This document shows, piece after piece, positions 23,754 to 34,639 of a stretch of 64,000 nt of DNA; position 1 is the first letter of the stretch, and each line of letters opens with the position of its first letter. The position numbers were made by a program, and so were the translations under genes. The DNA comes from Ceratopteris richardii. Lineage: Eukaryota; Streptophyta; Polypodiopsida; Polypodiales; Pteridaceae. The notes beneath the pieces were generated by a model. The model did not search any database, was not told the DNA's origin, and saw nothing but the letters and a program-made list of their open reading frames with translations. The stretch covers positions 104,073,161-104,137,160 of the forward strand of contig CM035428.1 of the NCBI GenBank assembly GCA_020310875.1. The letters run 5' to 3'.

Positions 23754-24059
23754 TATGATCTTAATTTTGAGTCTCATCAGCTAGAAAGCAAGCATGATAC
23801 ACAGGCTCAAGATCCAAGAAGTGATACAGATGATGACTAAGATGAAAGTGAAAGGGGTTGCAAACTATGGAAATCAAGAGGCAAAGAAAAGATGGAGGAA
23901 TGTGGAGAATGCTCCAAGTAAGCCCCTAGAAGATCAACAAGGGATAAGAAACAACCAGAAAGGTATGGATATGATTCCACATTTTCTAGAAAGCATTCAA
24001 TCTACTTGGAAAAAGACTCAATTTTAGAAGAACCCTCAACCTATGAGGAGGAAAAGTGA

Positions 24060-25545
24060 AACCCTAATTGGGAAATGGCCATGAAAGAAGAAATAGATGC
24101 AATGAAGAAGATGGACACTTGGGATTTGGTTCCAATGTCACCCAATCAAAAGCTAATTGGTTGTAGATGGGTATATACACTCAAAAGAAATTCATATGGA
24201 TCAATTTGTAGGTATAATGCAAGATTAGTTACAAAAGGATGCTCACAAAATAATGGCATAGACTATGAGGAAACATTCTCACCAGTTGCAAAGATGACTA
24301 GAATCAGAACATTGATAAGTGTAGTTGCTGCAAGAAATTGGAGACTCGATGTAAAAGATGCATTTCTAAATGGTTGGATAAGTGAAGAGGTATACATGTC
24401 ACAACCTCTAAGTTTTGAAAAAACTAATCATGCATCTTATGTTCATTGACTTAAGAAAGCATTGCATGGATTGAAACAAGCTCCTAGAGCTTGGAATTAT
24501 AGGTTGGTTACACACCTTCAAGATCAAGGGTTCATATCTAGCAACTCAAATCCTTCTATATTCATCAAAAGGGATCACAATGAGGTTATCTATCTATCTG
24601 TATATGTAGATGATATAATTATGATAGGTGATTATCTAAATGGCATCCAAAGGATCAAGAGACACATGTAAGAGGAGTTCAAAATCATTGATTTAGGTGA
24701 GCTCACATTCTTCCTAGGTATGCAAGTCATATACACAAATGAAGGAATGTATTTTACTCAGAGAAGATACATTCAAGATCTACTTCTTAAGTTCAAAATG
24801 GAGAACACTAAACCTGCAAGTGCACCTTTGGAGATGAATCATAAACTTAGTGTTTATGAAGGTGAGAAATTGAAGTCATTAAAGAGTATTGAGGCTTGGT
24901 AGGTAGCTTGATATATGCTACTCATAGAAGGGCATACATCTCATATAGTGTAGGAGTGCTAAGCCAATTCATGCACTCACCAAGAAGACTACACATGGAT
25001 GCAGCTAAGAGAGTACTCAAGTACCTCAAAGGTACAATCAATGAAGGTATATTCTATCCTTACTCCTCAGATTTTGATATCAAAATCTATTCAAATGTAG
25101 ATTGGGTAGGATCTAAGGATGATAGAAGTACCTTTGGTTACTTAGCAATTGGAGGTTCAAAGGTAGTGGCATGGAGTTCCATGAAGCAACCAACAGTTGC
25201 TTTATCCTCAATTGCAGTAGAGTATAGAGGTTTGACCATAGCAACTCAAGAGGCAATATGATTAAAAGCATTATATACAGATTTGGGACTTGTGAGTTCC
25301 AAAACCTCACATATTTGGAGATAATGTAAGTTCCATGCATCTAGCCGCAAACACTATTTTTGATGCAAGAATCAAACACATAGAGGTTCATTATGACTTC
25401 ATCAGGGAGAAGCTCATGGAAAAGGAGATTGATACTTCTTTTGTTTGAATTAAAAAGCAAGTAGCAAATAAGATGATGAAGGCACTTGATGGAGTAAAGC
25501 TTTGCATATTTAAATCAATGGCAGGTATTCAACCTATTAGAAAAT
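24060..25545 (+). pseudogene. Copia RT and RNase H of the third element
   Basis: RT opens at MKEEIDAMKKMDTWDLV (24080). [12 protein letters not shown] is near 24260, DVKDAFLNGWI near 24348, ALHGLKQAPRAW near 24460 and YVDDI near 24605. RNase H spans about 25080-25440. The reading is interrupted in several places, more than in the first Copia element. Confidence 0.87.
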
Positions 25546-25564
25546 GAAGACTCAACTATACTTT

Positions 25565-26600
25565 AGCTTGAGGGGGAGCTATTGGAACATCAAGCTTACA
25601 CTATGCTTGAGGTGGATTTGATCTACATCAAAAAGCTATCATTTGAATTATGTCAAAAAATATTCATTGAAGAGTTCTCTTAATTATGCTCATTTATTTT
25701 TATTTATGGGTAATTTACTAGTGTAAAAGCCTAGAGCTTTACACATGTAAATAGAGAAAGGGGGAGCTCAAATTACATGAGTTTGAGGTGGTTGAGCTTG
25801 AAAATCAATCAATCACCTAAAATTAGATTAAATTAGATCTTCACTTTTCCTAGATTGTAGGAAAGTGAATTGATTTTCTTCAACAACCTATGCCACTTTC
25901 ATTTGAATTCAAAATCCACTTGTAGAAGTCGTGGAACACTTCAAGATTCTATATAAATACTTCAAATCACTTGTAAATTCTATGGAAGCAATATGTACAC
26001 TTTTGGCCCTCATTGTCTTGCTCCATTTCTCTGCACCATCTTCTTCAACAACAAAGAACTTGTACAGGTTGTTGATCTCTTTATAAAGCTCCAAATTGGA
26101 TGACTTAGCATTCATTGGAAAGGTATTAGTTTCTAGTTCGCTGTACAAATTTGTAAAGGATTTGGTTTAGTAGATTTGGTGAAATCTTAATTTTACTGCC
26201 TCAGGGTCTATCTCTATGCAACCCTGAAAAATAGGGGGTATCTCTATTGAGTGTGAAGTTCATTCTAGAAGCATATCTTGCTTATTACTTGTACTCTTGT
26301 GAATTTTAGACACTCAACCCTATTTATATCATTCCTCAAAAAAGAAACTTTTCATATGTAATCATGTTGGTTGCTATGAGCATTTGAAGTTGATTGTTTC
26401 ATCCAAAGATAGCAAGTTTTTTGAGCTAGTCAATGTGCAAACCTATCTATTTTGTATCGACTCTTTCTCCTTGATGCTCCAAAGTACCTAGTGGATTTTA
26501 TTGCACCAATCACATGCATATAAGTTCTACTTGAGTCCCCATAAGTTCAAGGGCTGTTCATGTATTGGTTGGATGGACCAAACTTCGTCACTTCACAACT
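25565..26600 (+). repeat. polypurine tract and 3' LTR (right edge uncertain) of the third Copia
   Basis: GCTTGAGGGGGAGC (25566-25579) is followed by TATTGGAACATC at 25580, an altered TGTTGG-type end. A TATATAAAT box lies at 25950-25958. Text near 26440-26470 resembles the LTR at 12430-12500. The right edge is not clear; it should lie at or before about 26600, where Copia-B sequence begins. Confidence 0.65.
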
Positions 26601-26619
26601 CACTTTTCTACATCTGACA

Positions 26620-27110
26620 AGCTTCTCCAAGTTCTTTCACGAAGAAGTTTGAAGTTTTCCCAAAGCTTTCAGCTTAGTTTCTTTTGTGGAGTGATCTTTC
26701 AACATAGCTTGGCACTTCCTTATACATGAGTGCTAGCTCCTTGTCCACTATATCACTGGGGTTTGTTGATATATTTCAGTGGTGATGTGTGTAAACACAC
26801 TTAGGACCCCCAAGGCACTTCTTTCAACATAGCTTGGCACTTCCTTATACATGAGTGCTAGCTCCTTGTCCACTACATCACTGGGGTTTGTTGATATATT
26901 TCAGTGGTGATGTGTGTAAACACACTTAGGACCCCCAAGGCACTACATCACTGGGGTTTGTTGATATATTTCAGTGGTGATGTGTGTAAACACACTTAGG
27001 AACGCCAAGACACTTCTTTAAAAGGTTTTTTCCCTTGTCTTGGTAATACACTCATTATTGTGTTGTGCTTCAAGCTTCTTCTTCTTCCTTGTGCACCTCA
27101 AGCTCCAACA
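26620..27110 (+). mobile_element. Copia-B tail: end of RNase H and 3' LTR
   Basis: The first 140 bp resemble the end of the Copia-B pol seen at 47530-47670, including the GCTAGCTCCTTGT stretch. The LTR starts TGTTGATATATT at 26764 and ends CTCCAACA at 27110. The polypurine tract is poor (CTGGGGTT). The LTR start region is present three times (26764, 26889, 26959). The rest of the element is absent. It is an old fragment. Confidence 0.75.
26700..27001 (+). repeat. tandem triplication at the LTR start of Copia-B
   Basis: The stretch starting TGTTGATATATTTCAG and running to ACACACTTAGG occurs at 26764, 26889 and 26959, giving steps of 125 and 70 bp. The first step also carries the upstream pol-tail/polypurine sequence (CTTTCAACATAGCTTGGCAC at about 26697 and 26822). 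Copies are almost identical, so the duplications are younger than the element. Confidence 0.9.
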
Positions 27111-27280
27111 TTTTGACTGCAAGGTCGATTATGGTTTCCAAACTTAACAGAATCTGACACATAAACTGACATGGACACTATAGAATTACAATTTTTGACT
27201 TCTATATTGGTCCATCACTTTGTGCCATAAATACACCATTTTTTTCCTGGCTGCTTATACACCAAGGAATTTGGTATGGC
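27111..27280 (+). other. flank between Copia-B LTR and LINE remnant
   Basis: Short AT-rich stretch with no recognisable coding or repeat content. The sequence right after the LTR (TTTTGACTGC) is not a primer site, so the LTR at 26764-27110 is a 3' LTR. Confidence 0.5.
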
Positions 27281-28255
27281 AATAGACTCAACAGTCTCAA
27301 GTTGTTTTTCCATCATACAAGCAAGATGAAACCATTTTTCATTTCTTTGTCAACTATAATCATGCCACTATCTATTAGAAATGGCTATACACTCGATGGA
27401 TTCCCTAGAAGAAAAAGTACTTCCAATGGAATGAAATCCTCCTTGGTGAGAACTCTTTTACTGATACTCTCATGTGGAATACAATTAGAATTAGGCTTCT
27501 ATATATTATTTGGAAAGAAAGAAATGCTTTGGTGTTCAAGGAAGAAATTCATTGTATTTTTCAACCCCTCAATGCCTTGACTAATTACTTACTTCTACTT
27601 GTAAAAGGGTCAGATTTTCTACAAGTCTCCCCACAGAACTTCAACAAGGTCCTCATATCTATTCCTTGGGAAAAAAGGAGAAGTTGGGTGACAAAGCACT
27701 CTTGGATGAACAGAGGAGTCATGCTCTCATCTATAAGCTAAAAATGAAGTTCAAACACACCTAGGTGATTGGCATCATGTTCCAAAAACAATTTAGAGCC
27801 CTTGAGAAGAAATTTTTTTTCGATTATGTTGTACCTCTAGGTTAAGAGATTTCATGATAGGGTTTTAGAAGAATACATGGTCTTCTCCCACTTCTACCCT
27901 AGAAGCTTTGAGGTCACCTCTGATGAGGTTTCTCTGAACTATAATTACATAGATGACATTTACCAAGTCTCCATTATAGTAACATGAATATTGTTTGATG
28001 GTCTATTTCAAATTGTATGTTTCTTGTCCTCGGTCCAGTGCCCATTGTTTCTTGCATATTGTGCCCATTTTTTAATTATCTTGGTACCCACTTTACCCTA
28101 GTCTTGTGTGGCCATTGTGCCCATTGTATCTATTCCCTTTGTATCTTGATCCAGCATAATACCCAATTGTGTATCTATTTTGTTCAACCCCTTTCTTGAG
28201 TCTCAAGGGTTTGTATTTGTACTTTTCTTATATTAATCTAATTTTGATTAATAAA
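27280..28255 (+). mobile_element. LINE (L1-like) 3' end remnant
   Basis: The segment at 27470-27600 reads LLYIIWKERNALVFKE, the conserved 'W..R.....WKERN..VF' motif near the C-terminus of plant L1 ORF2 proteins. Degraded sequence follows to an AT-rich end near 28205-28255 with AATAAATT. No RT core is present here, only the C-terminal region, consistent with a 5'-truncated LINE. A separate RT-bearing LINE fragment lies in the opposite orientation at 48300-49560. Confidence 0.7.
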
Positions 28256-28420
28256 TTCAACTATAAGACTAAAAACGCATCGTAGTAATATAAGTATCTT
28301 GTCAAGAGCATCAAGAGGAACCCATTTGACTATGTTTTGATATTAGAGCTAGGATATATGACATTTCAATGTTTGTTGTTGTGTGTGCTTGAAATGCATG
28401 AATGAGTGAATAGAAGTTGG

Positions 28421-28450
28421 ATGTGTGTGTGTACACATGTGTGTGTGTGT
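28421..28450 (+). repeat. GT dinucleotide microsatellite
   Basis: Two GT runs separated by ACACAT, in the flank just left of the gypsy gag fragment. Similar GT-rich tracts sit inside the Gypsy-A LTRs near 30300 and 40080. Confidence 0.85.
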
Positions 28451-28480
28451 TTAATTTCATTAGTTGCTTCTTCTTCCATT

Positions 28481-29801
28481 ACACATGTATCACAATACAA
28501 GTTGTTTGTCTTGAGTGTGGCAAAGAACAATTCTTGAGAGATTGTCCCAGACATCCCTCTAGTGCACCAAAGGTTACACCTGTTAATGTAGTAGGCCTAG
28601 TAGGGGATTCAAGTTCCAGTAGCGATAATGTGGCTCCTATACATGCAATTACTAGGGCACAAGCCTTACAAAAAGCTAAACTAGCTGAGCAATCAGAGCC
28701 AAGTGAGTCAGGAGAGCCTAGTAAGAGAAGAACAAGGACATGGAAGGATACTAGAGAGAAAGCCAATCGTAAGTGGACCAAAAAGTTATCTGAATTAGAA
28801 GAAAGCCTGAAAGATGCAAAAACAAAAATAAAAGATATTGCCTCTCAAAACACCTTGCATGTCAAAACTCCATCCACACCACCTCATCCCCAACCTCAAC
28901 CCCACCCACCAACCACTGTAAATAAACCACAACCAGGATCTGTTCTTGCAAATCCAACCCCAGAAGGCTTGGACATGATGTTCAAGGCATACCACGCTCG
29001 ACTTCAAGAAGGGCCAACACTTGCAAACCTAGACAAGACCTACCCTAGAGCAGATTTAGAGATTGAACGGATGAAAATGTGCATAAAAATGATGGAACTA
29101 GCTCAAGCATGTTCGAGGCCAATCAATCATTCAATCAGACAAATGCTATTACACCAGGTTTGCATTTCTAGGGCTTACTAGATAGATTAGAGCAGTTGGT
29201 AAATAAACCACAAGTTTCTTTACCTCCACAGGCTCAACCAACTGTTGAAAGAGAAAGCTCACCACCAAAGAAAGTCTATGTTCAGGACTCCATGAGGGAG
29301 AACCTCTTTCAATTCAACAAAACTCTCAAAAGTTCTTGCACAAAATACAAGAAGAGAAATGGGCCAAGGAGACGGATAAACCCCCTCCTATTCTTGAGAT
29401 TGATGTCTTCATGATCAATTTCCACAAGACATTCCATCTATATATGGAGACCAAGTGGTGCAACAAGAGGAAAAAAAATCAGGATTTGAATCCAATTCTT
29501 TACAAGAGTTGCCACAGTTCACAGGCCCATGGGAATCTGAATCTCTCAAGATCAGAGCTCCCACAATATTGATAAGAAATGAAGACTCGGTGGTTCCAAG
29601 AAACACTGAAGTCGTGAAGAACACTAAGGTTCAATGTCATCTCACTGTAGAAGAACTGCTCAAAGCAAAGCCCAAGCTATGGAATCATGTGAAGGATCAG
29701 GTTCCAGAACTTGATTCCAATATGCCAAAAGCAGGCTCTAAACAACAAGTACCAGAGATACCTCTAGATAAAATAGGGGACATGAGCGAAGGTGAGGAAG
29801 G
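28481..29801 (+). pseudogene. Gypsy-A gag C-terminal fragment, target of copy 2 insertion
   Basis: Closely matches the copy 1 gag C-terminal region on the minus strand (3706-5130): one knuckle CLECGKEQFLRDC near 28510, a TRAQALQKAK segment, the KLSELEESLKDAKTK helix, a Pro-rich linker, and the ending GDMSEGEEG. It stops at 29801, exactly where the TGTTGATAG of the copy 2 LTR begins, so copy 2 inserted into an older relative of itself. It is broken in several places. Confidence 0.87.
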
Positions 29802-30436
29802 TGTTGATAGCAGTCAGGGCACCCAAGGACTCACGAGACAAGGAAGCCAGCGGAGAGAGTCGGAGCAAAGATAAGGATTAAGTAGACAGAGCAATCAACG
29901 TAGATTTGGCAGATAGGCCCTTCAATTTTTTTCCAAATCAACATCTTTATAACAGTGATTCTCATCACTAACAATCATTGTAAATACCATTCCACCTTTT
30001 TGTAGCTCCATTTTGTGCAAGCCAAGGAGTCCTTGAGATTGAGGAGCATTAGAAGTACCTACCTATCAATTTTCATATTTTTTTAGACTCCATTTGAGCC
30101 TCCAAATAGGCCCTAGAACCTCATTTTCAACTAGGTCGGACACTAGGTATGGACAGGGCCAAAAGCTAGTAAAAAACTATAAATAGAGCTAGAGAGCTCT
30201 TTTTTGAGGTTAGCTTGTTGTAGAATTGAACTTGTAAGAGCACTTTTGAGTAATCTAAAAGAACTCCATTGCTTCTCTCTTTGTCTTACCTTGTGTGCGC
30301 GTGTGTGTGTATGTGTGTGCATGTTAGTGTGCTTCCCACTCACGCACTTGTGCCATCACTTGTTCGAGGTCTTCATACCATCCTCATGTCTTTCCGGATT
30401 GACATTAAAGGAGGTGCTACTCATCACTGAGCTACA
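29802..30436 (+). repeat. 5' LTR of Gypsy-A copy 2
   Basis: TGTTGATAGC at the left edge, CTACA at the right edge. TATAAATAG lies at 30178-30186. A GT/GC-rich tract lies near 30290-30322. It aligns with the 3' LTR at 39655 and, inverted, with the LTR at 8855-9463. It contains a segment near 29905-29965 that the 3' LTR does not show. Confidence 0.88.
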
Positions 30437-30444
30437 CCAAATTT

Positions 30445-30463
30445 TGGCGCCGTTGCCGGGGAT
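30445..30463 (+). other. primer binding site of Gypsy-A copy 2
   Basis: TGGCGCCGTTGCCGGGGAT lies 8 bp after the LTR and is a full complement of the 3' end of plant tRNA-Asp (ending CCCCGGCAACGGCGCCA). The same primer is known for Athila-type plant gypsy elements. Confidence 0.9.
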
Positions 30464-31583
30464 CGAGCTTTGAGGACGAGCGTGTGATGGTAAGACGTAG
30501 AGTTGTGACGATGGCGTTGTAGGTAATTTCTTTACTTTTCCTTATTTTTCTCTTTCTTACATCATCATCATCATCACCATCATCATCCTCACCATCTCCC
30601 ACCTCCATCTCCATCATTGCGAAAAATTTCAGTTTTTGATCATATCACCTTCTCCCTTCCATTTCCCTTATTTCACTTGTGAGAGAGAGCGAGAGAGCAA
30701 ATTGTTGTGCGCTATTTTTGCATGTTTCTTGAGTTTTCTTGTAGGTATTGGTTGTTCCATCATCTCCAGCATGTCGCGTAGGTACGGAAAAGCACAGTCC
30801 TGTCTCTGTGTCGCAGACCTCTGTCGATCGCGATTGACAGAAAAATCGCTCCTTTGGTAAAACTATCATAACTTCCTCATACGAAATCCGTTTGCTGTGA
30901 TTCTTGTTTTGTTGGAAAGCTCGTGGGGAGTACTACCAAAACTTACAGTAAAATTAATACCAAGATTATTAGATATAGTATTTTGAAGTTGACCATATCT
31001 AGGGGGAACAAAACCAAGGGATCTCTAGAATTGTTTGCCATAAAGATAGAGGGCAAATTGATATCTAAATTGCATGAATGGAAGTGATTTATTATGTGAT
31101 TTGAATCTAAGTCTTGAGCTAACCTTGGAACTTTTACAGGTCCATTGAGAGCACTTGAGGGCATCCAAAGCAAGGGCTTTTTGCAAGCTTGAGAACTGGG
31201 TTCTTGAGCACTAAAGAGCAAAGGATCAGCAAGTGAGGTTGGAATACTCTCTACTCCCTCTGTCAATTCCTAGCTCAGGCTAAGTGCGAATAGTGCTAGA
31301 AGTAAGTCAGGGCAACGAGAGGCACGAGACAAGTCAAAGACTATCTAAGAAATCAAGTTCAAGTCAAGAGATAACCTGTGTGTGACCGATAACTCTAAAG
31401 GAAAAGGACCTAACATGGAACGATTAACTTAAAGTGCGGAAATTAACTCAAGTATTCATGACAACTTGATATCAGACAAGATCATAAACACAATAATCAA
31501 CTAAAAAAGAATCAAGTAACTGATACGAAAGAACTCAGCAATGAGGTTGTACTTGGGAAAATTGGGACTATTCAATTAGGCAT
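30464..31583 (+). other. untranslated leader of Gypsy-A copy 2
   Basis: No credible coding sequence. It contains a CAT/CAC-rich microsatellite (about 30558-30612), a near-perfect 20-bp palindrome centred on ATCGCGAT (30821-30840), and an AT-rich stretch before gag. The ATCGCGAT core is the motif that forms the large array in the copy 1 leader. The region at 31290-31580 is purine-rich with repeated CAAG. Confidence 0.75.
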
Positions 31584-32130
31584 ATGAACCTTAGATCAGG
31601 CAGGTACCTAGGGAGAGATAGACAGAGTCTTAGGTCTTCAGAGGCTAGTGTCAATCATACTGCTAGGTCTTGGGCCGAGCATATGAGCTATCATTCTCAC
31701 TACCCTAGCTCTGAAACTAGCGAGTCTGAGATGTCTCATGGTATAGAGAGACCCACAGGAAGTTTAGGAGTGCCATACTTACAAAGGGTAGAAGGCCCCT
31801 ACAAGATGCAGCTGGAATACCTTAGGACCAACCGATTAGGTGCTAGCATCTATGAGGACTGCCTAGGAAGATCTGTGGTCCATATCAAAAACCCAGATCA
31901 ACCCATTGTAATTGAACATCTAGCCGTCAAGTTTGAGAATGGAGCATACCTGGACAAAGAAGGGACCATATATGTAGTCACCAGTCACCGAGATAGGACA
32001 GACGAATTCGAGAATGTGATCCCAGAAATGGACATAGGTGACCTAGAGCAAGGTAACATAGGTGGAGCGCCTAAAACCCCTCGAGGCAAATCAGTTCTTA
32101 CAAGAATTATTACACCAGAGTGGATTCCCC
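31584..32130 (+). pseudogene. gag N-terminal part of Gypsy-A copy 2
   Basis: The MNLRSGRYLG start is shared with copy 1. The segments RTNRLGASIYEDCLGRSVV, DKEGTIYVVT, IGDLEQGN and ITPEWIP follow. It contains only the charged N-terminal region; the capsid-like domain and zinc knuckles seen in copy 1 are not found. The conserved N-terminus in two copies and a relic near 40700 suggests a real family-specific function that I cannot name. Confidence 0.8.
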
Positions 32131-33874
32131 ATCACCACAAGGAGTATCAGATGACCTTCCTGATGCTTACTTATTTAATTTGGAAGTTGTACCTCAGTGG
32201 GCTAAGCCATTAGTGCCAGTATTGACATACGGGCCGAACCACCCAGCAATAAACACACAGGATAGGGAGATAGTAAAAGCCCAAAAATACCAGATCATGG
32301 CAGGAAGTATGTACAAACATACAGATCAAGGGATCCTAGCTTGTTGTGTGAAGAAGGATGAGTACGCAAAATGGTTGCAATTAGCACATGTAGGTGCATT
32401 AGAGCAACATTACTCAAAGCAACGAACCTTGCAGACACTAAGGAGACTTGGAGTGCATTGGCCGACTATGGAAGCAGATGTTCATAGGTTGTGCAAGGAA
32501 TGCCCAGTCTGTCGTATTAGACCACCCATGGAGCACACTACTCTGTACCAAGTGTCTCTAGTACCAGATTGGATTGAACCATTAGTAGCCTTCCTAAGGA
32601 CGAAATCATTCCCTCAAGATATGACATTAGCCAGACAAAGAAGTTTAGAACAAGAAGCTCTAGACTACTCAATTGTTGGTGATAATTTGTACAAGCGTGG
32701 TAAAGATGGTTACTTGAGACTATGTGTCCATGAGAGTGAATATCTCAAGATTTTGGAAACTGCGCACCAAGGTGTAGCAAGAGGACATTTTGGACCAGAT
32801 CGGGTGATCAAGGCTATACTATTTGCAGGTCTTTGGTGGCCGACCCTTCACATGGATGCACATACCTATGTGAAGAGGTGTGATGTCTGTCAGCGAACTT
32901 AGTATCCTCTACGCAAAGATGAGATGCCTTTGAAACCTATGATGGGTGGACGTGCATTCTCTAAGTGGGGAATAGACTTTATAGGTCCTATCAATCCCCC
33001 AGCTAAGAGTTCACATGCTGAATATATCATCGTGGCCACTGACTATCTAACCAAGTGGGTAGAGGTTAAGGCTACGACAAAGAATGATGCTCAGACGAAT
33101 GCTAAGTTCTTATTTGAGAATGTGTTCACTAGATACGGGCTACCTATAGAGCTAGTAAGTGATAGAGGGACTCACTTTTTAAATGAAGTCATTGAAAATC
33201 TTCTTCAAGAGTTCTTGGTAGTACACAAGAAGTCTGCCCCCTATCACCCACAAGCTAATGGCCAGGCTGAGAGCACAAATAAGATTTTATGCAATGTACT
33301 GATGAAATTAGTGAATAATAAACGCTCTGATTGGGACAAACAGCTACACCATGTTGTTTGGGCATACAGAGTTGCCTATAAAATGGTACTCCAAGCCACA
33401 CCCTTTCAGATGGTGTTTGGTCAGAACGCAGTGCTACCATTGGACTTCTTGATACCTACATTGCGAGTAGCACAAGAGCACGAGTGGACAGGCCATGAGC
33501 TCTTGTCTAGAATCTTTGACCTTGAGCGATTAGGAGAAACAAGGCTGAGAGCTGCAGCAGGAATATACGCAGCTAAGAAAAGGCAAAAAGCATATTTTGA
33601 TGCACATGTGAAAGATAAGGGTTTGAAGGCAGGAGACCTAGTCCTAGTCTACACTTTGAAACAACATGCACGGAAATTAGAGAAGAGAGGCTATGGACCC
33701 ATGATTATCAATAGGATCTCCACAAGTGGAGCAGTTCAATTAGCTACACTGGAAGGTGATGTTCTTCCTAGCTACATAAGCGGATGCAGAGTCAAGATAT
33801 ATCAAGAACCCCTGACGGAAGAGATGCTAAATCGACTCAACACTGCCAAGAAACGCAAGGAAGAAGAAAAATGA
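32130..33874 (+). pseudogene. double HHCC module and integrase of Gypsy-A copy 2
   Basis: Two successive zinc modules have identical spacing: H-x6-H ... C-x2-C at about 32387-32513 and again at about 32765-32891, each with 38 residues from first His to first Cys. The integrase core spans 32940-33480 (KWGIDFIGPINP, ATDYLTKWVEV, ELVSDRGTHF, YHPQANGQAEST, VVWAYRVAYK). A C-terminal domain follows with KGLKAGDLVLVY near 33625 and no chromodomain. The first module probably arose by duplication. Integrase joins the DNA copy to the host chromosome. Confidence 0.88.
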
Positions 33875-34045
33875 ATTTGAGAAGAGGCACAGGCTGAAGC
33901 ATTGGAACGTATCCGAAGGATGAAGTTGAGAAGACAGGGTAGAGATCAGCCTAGGACAGACGCCTATGCAGCTCAAGGATATCATATGGCTATGTGTGAA
34001 GTTTCAGGTGTTAGCTCTCATAGAATAATTGATTGACGTCCTTTT

Positions 34046-34612
34046 GTGACCTTAGAGATCGGACAAGGAAAGAGAGCCAGGACTGTAAGGGCCTTGATTG
34101 ACTCAGGTGCAGCCACTAGTGTTGTTAAACTTTCTTACTGTCGAGAATTAAACTTAAGTGTCAATCCTATAGAAGCATATCTCATAGGATTCGGAGGAGT
34201 AGAAACCCCTTGCATGGGTGAGGTGGAACTTCCCCTCTACACTCAAGATGTTTTGTTGTCAGTTAAGGTACTAGTGTGTCAAGATGAGGATCTCACTGAG
34301 CCTCTTGTCTTGGGTCAAGACTGGATCTATGATCATGCAGTCAACCTAAACCTAAGAAGTGGACTTCTTCAGGTCTGGGTAAATCGGAACCACATTACAC
34401 TTGAATTAGAAAATGAAGCACTAAAGGAACTAGGAAAGGCTCACACTCCTGGTCCTTCCAGGAGTACACATGAAGATGACCATGCTGTTCTTGTCCAAAA
34501 CTATGTGATGCAGAGGGATGATTATCTCAACAAAGAATTCAAGGATACGACGGAACTCCCTTCTTTTCCAAAAGCCACAGGGGTACGACAACCAAAGGTG
34601 GATCAAATGTAG
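34046..34612 (+). pseudogene. second retropepsin-like domain, downstream of integrase
   Basis: The segment RALIDSGAATSVVKLSYC (near 34095) has the catalytic D-S-G-A form. A flap-like Gly-rich turn (IGFGGVETP near 34190) and a closing LVLGQDWIYD strand (near 34310) follow, the standard order of a retropepsin of about 100 residues. It differs from the family's own protease between gag and RT (copy 1, 3119-3740). A C-terminal extension of about 70 residues has no recognised domain. It lies 170 bp after integrase. A protease in this position is unusual for Ty3/gypsy. Confidence 0.72.
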
Positions 34613-34639
34613 GAGAAGCAGATGACCTATGCTCAAAGT

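Larger units (their letters stand above)
21914..26600 (+). mobile_element. third Ty1/copia element
   Basis: Gag C-terminus and zinc knuckle, protease, integrase, RT, RNase H, polypurine tract and the start of a 3' LTR, all on the plus strand. No 5' LTR or primer site was found. It is related to the first Copia element at 9464-12670 (shared LNGWI RT motif, similar LTR text near 26440), so probably the same lineage. It has several breaks and looks older. Confidence 0.88.

Noticed and set aside
28017-28199. Small membrane-protein-like ORF
   Set aside because: Lies in the 3' part of the LINE remnant; Cys/hydrophobic-rich reading of T-rich sequence.
8830-30463. tRNA genes at the primer binding sites
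   Set aside because: Only the 12-18 nt complement of a tRNA 3' end is present; no cloverleaf sequence.
30645-31266. Minus-strand ORFs in the leader of Gypsy-A copy 2
   Set aside because: Low-complexity composition, no recognised motif, antisense to an element leader; probably chance.
33600-33874. Chromodomain at the integrase C-terminus of Gypsy-A copy 2
   Set aside because: The sequence after the GDLVLVY segment has no aromatic-cage pattern of a chromodomain; elements of the tRNA-Asp primer type usually lack one.
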